NCBI GenBank assembly: GCA_020722725.1 | Contig: DYKG01000005.1 | Span: 53,931-110,084 of the forward strand | Source: Candidatus Methylomirabilis sp. | GTDB taxonomy: Bacteria > Muiribacteriota > Ozemobacteria > Ozemobacterales > Ozemobacteraceae | Direction of reading: 5' to 3' | Length of the DNA stretch: 56,154 nt | Shown: one piece after another, positions 25,028 to 32,058 of the stretch | Position numbering within the stretch: position 1 is the first letter of the stretch | Layout: each line of letters begins with the position of its first letter | Notes under the pieces: generated by a model | The model's input: the letters and a program-made list of their open reading frames with translations, nothing else | What the model was told of the DNA's origin: nothing | Databases searched by the model: none | Made by a program: the position numbers and the translations under genes

Positions 25028-25561
25028 TTGATAACTTCAGAAAAACAAAATGAACTTGAAACCCTGCTTGATTTGGCCAAAAAGGGTGACAAACAAGCAT
25101 TTTCCAGAATCATCGAACGGTTCTATGGAATGGTTGTCTGCTATCTTATAAGTCGCGGTAACCGTCTTCAGGATGCCGAAGATCTTGCTCAGGAAACATT
25201 TTTGCTTACCTACGGCAAACTATACCAGTTCAAAAGTTCGGGTTCTTTCCCCGGATGGCTTCTGAGGATTGCCAGGAATCTCTTTATTGACAAGATGCGC
25301 AGAGAGAGAAACCGGATAAATTCGATTGATGGTGATGTTATTGAAGCCTGGGCTTTTCATAACCAAACACCAGAGCAGATCGTCCTGGAAAATGAAAAAC
25401 TTACTGAAATCTATGAAAAACTGGAACCCAGAGAAAGGCTAATTCTTGATTTAAGGGTGTTTCAACACCTTCCGTATGCAGAAATTGCCCAAATAATGGA
25501 TCTATCTGAAGTTAACATCAGAGTTCTTTTTCATCGCCTGCTCAAACGTTTGAAAATCTGA
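25028..25561 (+). CDS. ECF-type RNA polymerase sigma factor (RpoE-like)
   Basis: The 177 residues hold sigma region 2 (DAEDLAQETFLLTYGKLYQF, then FPGWLLRIARNLFIDKMRRE) and region 4 (LEPRERLILDLRVFQHLPYA, then EIAQIMDLSEVNIRVLFHRL). Regions 1.1 and 3 are absent, as in extracytoplasmic-function sigma factors. The only start in this segment is TTG 25028, with a poor ribosome site. A far better start, ATG 24962, lies in frame upstream but is separated by TAG at 24995. The anti-sigma gene follows 16 bases later. It should direct RNA polymerase to a small regulon in answer to envelope or surface signals. Confidence 0.9.
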   Translation: MITSEKQNELETLLDLAKKGDKQAFSRIIERFYGMVVCYLISRGNRLQDAEDLAQETFLLTYGKLYQFKSSGSFPGWLLRIARNLFIDKMRRERNRINSIDGDVIEAWAFHNQTPEQIVLENEKLTEIYEKLEPRERLILDLRVFQHLPYAEIAQIMDLSEVNIRVLFHRLLKRLKI

Positions 25562-25577
25562 AGAAAGGAGGGAAATC

Positions 25578-26123
25578 ATGGAAACCGGCACCTGCGAAAA
25601 AATCATCGATCAGTTTATTGATTCCGGCAAGATCAACACCGACATGCAAATTCATATTAATTCATGCCCGAAATGCCAGGAAACAATAAAAAAACTGGCA
25701 TTGATAGGCAACGGGCCGCCCCCCACCCACACTACAGGTTCACCAGACAACCTCCTTAAAAAATTCAGTAATTCAGCTTCTGTTGCCACTTATTCAAGCA
25801 TTATTTTAAACATTGCGGTTGCCATTGCAGTTACCGGTTCAATTGCAGTCGCAATTTATTCAGGCTTCATCAAGAACACCGAAATTCAGACCAATGAAAG
25901 AAGAAGCAATTCAACAACGCGTCAAAGCCCACAACCAAAGTCCAAAATTCTTGAAGAAGAGCCTTTGATGGGCAATGATTCTTCTGCACAACCGCCCGCA
26001 AACAACTTGGAACACAGCACGTTACCCAATAAAACTCTGAACTATAACCCGGAAAATACCAGGAGCTTGCCTGTCGGTGACAAAATCTTTATAAATCCCT
26101 CCCCGACCGAAGAAATCAGGTGA
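25578..26123 (+). CDS. Zinc-finger anti-sigma factor, single-pass membrane protein
   Basis: A strong AAGGAGGG precedes the ATG. Residues 27-36 carry the H-x3-C-x2-C motif of ZAS anti-sigma factors (HINSCPKCQE). A membrane helix lies near residues 72-95 (SIILNIAVAIAVTGSIAVAI). The C-terminal 85 residues outside are Asn/Pro/Ser-rich and probably disordered. The cytoplasmic part should bind the ECF sigma factor encoded just upstream and release it on a signal. Confidence 0.85.
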   Translation: METGTCEKIIDQFIDSGKINTDMQIHINSCPKCQETIKKLALIGNGPPPTHTTGSPDNLLKKFSNSASVATYSSIILNIAVAIAVTGSIAVAIYSGFIKNTEIQTNERRSNSTTRQSPQPKSKILEEEPLMGNDSSAQPPANNLEHSTLPNKTLNYNPENTRSLPVGDKIFINPSPTEEIR

Positions 26124-26173
26124 CTATCCGGTTCATGCTTTCAAATAAAAAAATGATTTTTATGGAGAAACAA

Positions 26174-26770
26174 ATGAAAGTTCTACACATTTTTCTTGCG
26201 TTTTTTTTGTTTTTGTTGGGCTGCTCGAATAACCAGACATATATCTGCCGACTAAAATCTTTTACCGGCGAAGTTGAAGTCTCTGCTGACAAAAAAGATT
26301 TCAAACCGGCGATAAATGGCCAAATGATGGCGGCGGGTTCAGAAATCAGAGTCAGAAAAGGCAGCTCGGCTCTTATTGAATTCATACAAAACAGTGGAAC
26401 AATGACATTGAAAGAGAATTCATTTTTCGAGGTTAAGAAGGGCAACTGTCTGGGCAATCAGAAAACCGGAATAGCGAACTACGATATCAACAAAAAGCAG
26501 ACCGAAATAGTAATTGAAACTCCCCATGGTACCACCGCAATTCTCGGTACGAAATTTGTGCAGTCGGTAACCGAAAACTCGTTTGATTTATGGGTAGCCG
26601 AAGGAAAGGTAAGTTTTACGACTGCGGGCAAATCAAAACTTGTTGCTGCCGGCAACAAGTTTCACTTTCAAAAAGACAGCCCGATTGAAGAACCACAGCC
26701 AATGCCCTTGCCTGAAAAGGCAGAAATATTTATGAATGGTGATGGAAAGGTAAATATTAACCGCCGTTAA
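26174..26770 (+). CDS. FecR-domain lipoprotein
   Basis: ATG 26174 follows GGAG by 8 bases (198 residues). The signal peptide ends with the lipobox LFLLGC, so the protein is lipid-anchored at Cys 17. The body is a FecR domain: SFTGEVEVSADKKDFKPAIN, GSEIRVRKGSSALIEF and ETPHGTTAILGTKFVQSVTE. FecR domains in this beta-sandwich form often accompany ECF sigma systems or occur in secreted structural proteins. As the third gene of the sigma operon it is a candidate sensor or signal relay between the outer membrane or pilus and the anti-sigma factor. Confidence 0.85.
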   Translation: MKVLHIFLAFFLFLLGCSNNQTYICRLKSFTGEVEVSADKKDFKPAINGQMMAAGSEIRVRKGSSALIEFIQNSGTMTLKENSFFEVKKGNCLGNQKTGIANYDINKKQTEIVIETPHGTTAILGTKFVQSVTENSFDLWVAEGKVSFTTAGKSKLVAAGNKFHFQKDSPIEEPQPMPLPEKAEIFMNGDGKVNINRR

Positions 26771-26837
26771 TTTTAAATGTTTTTTTAATCAAAATGCCTG
26801 CCGCCCAACCCGGCAACCCATCAGGAATTATGGCACA

Positions 26838-28709
26838 ATGATTCAGGCTGCTCCCCAAAGTGTTCGTGCTTCTTTCACCAAGGCTATCGCGCTTTTTGGT
26901 TTAAAGCCGCTGCTTATTTTCTTTTTGGTTTTGGTTTTGGCTTTGAGTGCTCTGGCGATTTTTCCTGAAACTTCAAATAAGCTTGAATTCTGGCTGTATG
27001 ACCTGGTCACAGGTTTGAAAGCAGGTTTAATAAAGCCATCTTCAAGCCTGGTTATTGTTGCCATCGATATGGAAACTCTGGATGCGGCAAAACATCGCTG
27101 GCCCTGGCCAAGAGAAGAAATTGCATCAGTAATTTCCCTTCTACAGAGCTATCAGCCGAAAGCAATTGTCATCGACATAATTTTTCAGGGCAGCCAGGTG
27201 GAAGAAGGGGACAAAATATTGGCAAAAGCCATTTCTGATGGCAAAAACATTTTTCTGGTTTCGATGGTTGAAGAAAAACAAACAAGCTCGGGTAATTTGA
27301 TAAACCAGTTTTCTTCGCACGAAAGGTTTGTCAGCGCCGCCAAAGAAGAGGGATTCGTCTGGGGAATCATTGATTCAGACCATATAATCAGGCGTTTCAA
27401 AGCTTTTGATCGTCGTCTCGATCTTGAAAGTGCAGCAATGAAAGTTGCAAGACTTGAATCAACCGACCCTTCTACTCTTTTATCAGGAATAGATTCACCG
27501 GCAATAAACTTTGCAACCTCAGAGGGAGGAATTCCCACAATAAGTTTGAGCAGTGTTTTAGGACGATCTCCAGAAATTGGCGCGCTTTTAAAAGGTAAAA
27601 CTCTTCTGCTTGGTACCACTGCCGAGCCACTTCATGATTTTCATTCGACGCCGCTTGGTATCTGGCCAGGGGTAAGAATTCTCGCAGCATCTCTCGACAC
27701 GCTTCTAAGCCGCCGACCTGGTTTTTTCTTTTTCGACAATTGGTTTTATCGCCTTTTGTCGCTGGGTATTGGCTTAATTTTTGGATCTTTCTTCACTCAC
27801 AAATTTGGTTGGAAAGGCAACCTCATTTTTCTCGTAATTTTCCCGATTGTTTTAATTCTGTCACATGCAAGCCGACTTTTTTATCCTTTAGGCCCATTTA
27901 TTTATACCTGGTTTACCGGGAGTTCAATCATTCTGTTTGCCGAATATTTAAAAAATATTTTTAATTTACAGGAAATAAAAATTGAAGGCGCAGCCGCAAT
28001 AGCGGTTCAGGAGCAGTTGTTTCCGCCTGAGCCACTTGAGTTTAATGGCTATTCGGTTGAAGGCCACACCAGGCCGGCAACCATGGTGGGCGGCGATTAC
28101 TTCGATTATTTTAAAATCAGCGAACGCCATATTCTGACATTCATTGGAGACGCTACCGGGCACGGTATTCCAGCGGCTCTTGCAACAGCAGTAGCCAAAG
28201 CTGCTGTCTTAAGCGATCTGTCAGATGGCTTTAAGCCTGAAACTTTTTTTTCAAGAGTGAATTTTCTGCTTTTCAGTTCGTTGAACCGGAAAGTAATGAT
28301 GACCGCTGCCGTATGTCTGATCGACACTGTTGAAAATACATTTGAATATTGGAACTGCGGTCATCCATATCCCTATCAGCAAAAAGAAAATGGTGAAGTT
28401 TTTCAGTTAAAAGCCCAGGGAATCTTCTTCGGTACGAAGGCCAGATATAAAGTTGGCCAACCCTTTAAAGACTTCTTGCAACCGGGCGAAAGGCTTATTT
28501 TTTACTCTGACGGCCTGGTTGAAAGTTTCTCAGAATCTTTTGATCTCGATGGCTATGAACTTTTCAGAGAATATCTGAAAAATCAGCTTGCAGGCAGCCA
28601 CTCCAATTTAAGTAAAGCACTTATCGATCTTCACCCGCACCATACCACCGGTAAGCCGCAGCCCGACGATTTCACCGTGCTTATCATCAAGAGAGAAGCA
28701 AAAAAATAA
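26838..28709 (+). CDS. CHASE2 sensor with PP2C/SpoIIE-type serine phosphatase
   Basis: Residues 20-42 form a membrane helix. A CHASE2 domain follows (about 45-300), with EFWLYDLVTGL, VIVAIDMETLDAAKHRWPWP and AIVIDIIFQGSQ. Three further helices cover about 300-385. The cytoplasmic SpoIIE/RsbU-type phosphatase (395-620) shows MVGGDYFDYFKI, FIGDATGHGIPAALATA and FYSDGLVESF, with the metal-binding Asp residues in place. Enzymes of this class dephosphorylate STAS proteins to free a sigma factor or other target. Two STAS proteins are encoded at 19205 and 38002. It sits downstream of the ECF sigma operon and converges on pseudopilin cassette 3. Confidence 0.9.
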   Translation: MIQAAPQSVRASFTKAIALFGLKPLLIFFLVLVLALSALAIFPETSNKLEFWLYDLVTGLKAGLIKPSSSLVIVAIDMETLDAAKHRWPWPREEIASVISLLQSYQPKAIVIDIIFQGSQVEEGDKILAKAISDGKNIFLVSMVEEKQTSSGNLINQFSSHERFVSAAKEEGFVWGIIDSDHIIRRFKAFDRRLDLESAAMKVARLESTDPSTLLSGIDSPAINFATSEGGIPTISLSSVLGRSPEIGALLKGKTLLLGTTAEPLHDFHSTPLGIWPGVRILAASLDTLLSRRPGFFFFDNWFYRLLSLGIGLIFGSFFTHKFGWKGNLIFLVIFPIVLILSHASRLFYPLGPFIYTWFTGSSIILFAEYLKNIFNLQEIKIEGAAAIAVQEQLFPPEPLEFNGYSVEGHTRPATMVGGDYFDYFKISERHILTFIGDATGHGIPAALATAVAKAAVLSDLSDGFKPETFFSRVNFLLFSSLNRKVMMTAAVCLIDTVENTFEYWNCGHPYPYQQKENGEVFQLKAQGIFFGTKARYKVGQPFKDFLQPGERLIFYSDGLVESFSESFDLDGYELFREYLKNQLAGSHSNLSKALIDLHPHHTTGKPQPDDFTVLIIKREAKK

Positions 28710-28737
28710 TGATGCATTTGCAAACTGCGGTCTCAAT

Positions 28738-29856
28738 TTATTTATCAGTTATTATCAGACCAGTCTTACCTTCAGTGCTTTCATAGAAGTCTTCCCATTC
28801 ATCGCCCAGGTAGAAATCTTTAACAACGAAATCTGCGGGCATTGGCGGCAAGGTTTTTACATACTCAATTGCAGCATCAGTAAACTCAGGAGTTCCCGGG
28901 GTCGGAAGTCCAGAGTTATTTATCCAGTGCATATGAATTGCCATTTCATAAAAAACAGCCAGGGTATTATCTTCTGGCATTTTCAAATTTAGTCTTTCAA
29001 TACAAACTTTTCTGCCGATAAAACCTGGATTTGTCTGACATAAATCGGCAAATCCCTCGGGTGTATTTACCTCTGGATATTCGCTCAGCCAATACGAAGC
29101 ACCAGGCGCATCGGGGCCTCGGCCCAGATAGATCTGGTAGAATTTAGCCAAAGCTTCAAATCTTGAGTCTTTTTCAAACATATCTTTTATTTCCTGGGTC
29201 GGGGCAGCTACAACCCCGGGAGGAAAAGCTGGTGAAGGGGGAACTCCCCTGCCTTCATCAGACTGATCAATTGAACCCCCGAGAGTGGAAACTATTTTTG
29301 AGAGGGAATCTGCCCCGGCAATTTCTTTTGATAGCTCATCGGCAATTTCCTGATTGTTTTTACGTTCCGTAACCATATCTTCGATCTGGCTGGCAATAAC
29401 CCTGTCACTGTTACTGGGAAAATCATTTGGAGAAAATTCACCAAAAAAACTGTTTTTAGAAAAATCGAGAAGGTCATCGTTATATTTGGACCGCCAGAAA
29501 AACAGAGTTTCTTTGCCAAAAAGCCTGACGTTTACGTATACATCTACCATCATATCCCGACCAGGGCTGTTTTCAACAAACAACTCGTAGTTTCCGCCGG
29601 CATAAGAAGAATTTTCAGTCAGCGGCTGGGTCTTAAAAGGTCTTTGCGACCATGGTTTACTGTATAACTGCCCCATTACTTTCGAATAGGCATAATTCGC
29701 AATTAAAAAAGCCTGATGTTTTCGGTTAAAAAGAGTTATCTGATTGCGAACCCCGCTACCCATCTGTAAAAACACGGCAACCAAAAATAAAGAAGCCACT
29801 CCCGCACCAAGCACCAGAAGCAAGGCAAAACCTTTTTTGTTGCGAAGATTTTTCAT
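28738..29856 (-). CDS. GspK/PilX-like pseudopilin with a DUF4214-like domain (cassette 3)
   Basis: The leader MKNLRNKKG is followed by FALLLVLGAGVASLFLVAVF, a prepilin-type helix without Glu at position 5. The rest of the 372 residues is extracytoplasmic. Residues 233-285 (FEALAKFYQIYLGRGPDAPG, then ASYWLSEY) match the pattern of DUF4214-like domains (F-Y-x-x-x-L-G-R-x-P-D-x-x-G-x-x-Y-W), which occur in S-layer and secreted proteins. Such a graft onto a tip pseudopilin would place an attachment module at the fibre end. Its start shares four bases with the stop of the previous gene in the minus-strand operon. Confidence 0.78.
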   Translation of the reverse strand: MKNLRNKKGFALLLVLGAGVASLFLVAVFLQMGSGVRNQITLFNRKHQAFLIANYAYSKVMGQLYSKPWSQRPFKTQPLTENSSYAGGNYELFVENSPGRDMMVDVYVNVRLFGKETLFFWRSKYNDDLLDFSKNSFFGEFSPNDFPSNSDRVIASQIEDMVTERKNNQEIADELSKEIAGADSLSKIVSTLGGSIDQSDEGRGVPPSPAFPPGVVAAPTQEIKDMFEKDSRFEALAKFYQIYLGRGPDAPGASYWLSEYPEVNTPEGFADLCQTNPGFIGRKVCIERLNLKMPEDNTLAVFYEMAIHMHWINNSGLPTPGTPEFTDAAIEYVKTLPPMPADFVVKDFYLGDEWEDFYESTEGKTGLIITDK

Positions 29857-31211
29857 AATGGGTAATTATCCTTGATAAACTTGAGAATGACGGAAAATTT
29901 TCCGCCGGGTTTAAGGTATTCGTAAACATTGGCCAGAGAAGGATTCTTAGCCATAGCTGCCGAAACATTTTGCTGAAAATCTTTTTCCTGGGCAACCAGA
30001 CGCTCCATGGCAGCAAAACGGCCTTTAAAGCTGGTTTCTACCTGATTTAGAATTTTCAGATAGTCGGCTTTACCGTCTTTGCCCATTTTAGAATAGATTG
30101 AATTGAATGAAAGCAGACGCCCCAGGCTGATTATTCGCAATGAATTGTCGGCAAGCTTTTTAATGCTGATCTGCTTAGAAAAGCCGGGAGTGAAATAGGT
30201 TTGAAGGTCAACTATCGTCTGCCAGAGAGCCAGGGTAAAAAAGTCGCCCAGCCTGGTTACGTTTTGTAAAAGAACCTTTAGCAACACAGGGTTGGTAAAA
30301 TGAATTCCGAGACTGGCCTGATTATTGTTCTGCATAATGGTTTCAAGATACGGGGTTATAAAAACGAATACCTGAAAACTTATTTTCGCCAGATTATATC
30401 TTTTCTCTACGAGTTTTTTCAGGCAGGCATCGAGTTCTTTACCAGGCAATGAAACTGCAGACATAAGGCCCTGCTTTTCCTGCTCGAGCAATTCTATCTC
30501 CTGCACTGTATCGGTGTAGATGTCAGAGCTGAAAAACCTCGAAGTCATAAAACCTGCCTGACCTAAAGATTCAATCGTATTCTTGTGCCCACCGATCGTC
30601 GGGTTGTTCAAGATGTTTTCAATAGGCTGTGATTGGGTTGCATAAAGAAAGCCGCATATGTATTTTTCAAGATCTCCGGCTTCTATAGTGAAAGGAAAAT
30701 CTATTTCCTTCTGCTGAGTGGTATTGTGATAATGAAATTCTGTTTCATGCCTGCCTTTTGAATTTTTCGACTTCCAGTCGAGGGCTATTTTGGCAGTTCT
30801 GATTTGCGGATCAGACAAATCGGTTTTAAGAGAAATCTGAAAATCTTCTATTAACGAGTAAATAGGCTGACAATCGGAAGTAATATTGCCTTCGCCGGTG
30901 TCAATAGTAAAAAATGGCGGCTTGGTATCTTCGAGGTTTGAGAAAAAGTGCGATTCACCGTCAACCATGCGAGCTTTGGAAAAATCAATGCCATCTGCGG
31001 CCCAGGGATTTATTTCAACTTCAGCAAAAACGTCCTCAACGACTTTTCGAGAAAGCAAAGCGGCAGAAAACTGTTCTTTCAGGAAAGTGCTTTCCTGGGT
31101 GCCTGCCCGAAGCGCGATTAGAAAAGCGGCACCTATCGACATCAAAATAAAAAATGCGATCACCAGCTCAACCAGGGTAAAGCCTTTGCCGCCTATAATT
31201 GATTTGCTCAT
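29853..31211 (-). CDS. Prepilin-like protein with a long C-terminal region (cassette 3, Gly at -1)
   Basis: The leader ends IIGGKG, and the mature protein starts FTLVELVIAFFILMSIGAAF, the most standard prepilin site in the window (Gly at -1, Glu at +5). At 452 residues it is two to three times the length of ordinary minor pilins. About residues 20-190 resemble a GspJ-like domain. The remaining 260 are mostly helical (LEQEKQGLMSAVSLPGKELD, LKKLVEKRYNLAKISFQVF) and unknown to me. It overlaps both neighbours by four bases. Confidence 0.8.
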   Translation of the reverse strand: MSKSIIGGKGFTLVELVIAFFILMSIGAAFLIALRAGTQESTFLKEQFSAALLSRKVVEDVFAEVEINPWAADGIDFSKARMVDGESHFFSNLEDTKPPFFTIDTGEGNITSDCQPIYSLIEDFQISLKTDLSDPQIRTAKIALDWKSKNSKGRHETEFHYHNTTQQKEIDFPFTIEAGDLEKYICGFLYATQSQPIENILNNPTIGGHKNTIESLGQAGFMTSRFFSSDIYTDTVQEIELLEQEKQGLMSAVSLPGKELDACLKKLVEKRYNLAKISFQVFVFITPYLETIMQNNNQASLGIHFTNPVLLKVLLQNVTRLGDFFTLALWQTIVDLQTYFTPGFSKQISIKKLADNSLRIISLGRLLSFNSIYSKMGKDGKADYLKILNQVETSFKGRFAAMERLVAQEKDFQQNVSAAMAKNPSLANVYEYLKPGGKFSVILKFIKDNYPL

Positions 31212-31774
31212 TCCAGTTCTCCTGCATTGAGCAAGCCCGCAGAAGTTACAAATTGAAATTTCCCATCCTGGTTTTTTTGGGTGATGTTGAGAATAACCGA
31301 TGATGGGCTGACCGAGGTAAATTTTATTTCATCGACCCAGCCCATTATTTCATGGTGATTTTTTGCCGCCCACGGGTCGGCATGATCGTGTTTGTACATT
31401 ATTAGTTTTTTTACCTTGAATTTGTCGGTGGAATGTTTTTTGTCCTCATCCGTACGAAAGAGCAATATTTGATTGGTGAATGTTCGAGCAACAAGATAGT
31501 CAGTCGTTTCACCAAGACTTGGTCTGACAATCTCGGAACATTGGGAAACGTAGGTGGTAAAAACATCGGCAGCACGCCTTGCTTCCATCTGTAATGCAAG
31601 TTTGTCTGTCAGCGACGACTGAGTTGAACCAGATTGAGACAAGACCATAAAAACCGACACGCCAATCAGGCTCATAATGCCGAATACTGCTAGCATTTCC
31701 ACTAGAGAAAACGCCTTCTTCGTATTTGTTATTTTATAATCTACAATCTCAATTTGCCTTTGATTCTTTTGCAT
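31208..31774 (-). CDS. Prepilin-like protein (cassette 3, Ala at -1)
   Basis: This 188-residue prepilin has a longer leader (about 20 residues) ending NTKKA. The mature part starts FSLVEMLAVFGIMSLIGVSV, with Ala at -1 and Glu at +5. LQMEARRAADVFTTYVSQCS after the helix is GspJ/PulG-like. It is the first gene of the minus-strand cassette, with GGAAG as a ribosome site. Its stop shares four bases with the next start. Confidence 0.82.
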   Translation of the reverse strand: MQKNQRQIEIVDYKITNTKKAFSLVEMLAVFGIMSLIGVSVFMVLSQSGSTQSSLTDKLALQMEARRAADVFTTYVSQCSEIVRPSLGETTDYLVARTFTNQILLFRTDEDKKHSTDKFKVKKLIMYKHDHADPWAAKNHHEIMGWVDEIKFTSVSPSSVILNITQKNQDGKFQFVTSAGLLNAGELE

Positions 31775-32058
31775 GTTTAGTACTTCCTAACGCGCAACAG
31801 ACCTTTTAACACAAAATAACACAATTCGCCTATTCTATAAAACACGCTCAGATAATCATTGACAACGAGCGATGAGAAACGTCACATCTTTAGACCCACC
31901 GAATGGAACGGGAAACATTAAACGAACTCTTATGTAACGAAATAGGCTCAGATTTTGTTACAAGTTTTTTTGAAGCTTCAAAAACTATCCAAATCAGGCT
32001 TATAGGGTCAGAAATACTGATCAAATAAAACTACAGACCCTTTTTTTGATAATTATCG
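31775..32058. promoter_or_regulatory. Upstream region of cassette 3
   Basis: No gene is visible in these 284 bases. On the minus strand a TATAGAATA -10-like box lies at 31831-31839. TGTAAC (31933) and GTTACA (31957) form a spaced inverted repeat with 18 bases between the arms. The motif AAGCTT-N9-TTGTAACAAAA (31978 down to 31953 on the minus strand) repeats that found before the sigma operon. No sigma-54 consensus is present. Confidence 0.45.
32004..32047. terminator. Terminator-like hairpin after the chemoreceptor gene
   Basis: AGGGTC (32004-32009) pairs with GACCCT (32036-32041), followed on the plus strand by seven T. The loop is long (26 bases). The A-run on its other side makes it usable for the minus-strand chemoreceptor transcript as well. 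Confidence 0.45.

Noticed and set aside
26829..26847. TATGGCACAATGATTCAG as a sigma-54 promoter
   Set aside because: The -24 part fits, but the -12 part reads TTCAG instead of TTGC, and the start codon of the CHASE2 gene lies inside it.
31933..31962. TGTAAC-N18-GTTACA as a cAMP receptor protein site
   Set aside because: The half-sites are not TGTGA/TCACA and the spacing is far too long.
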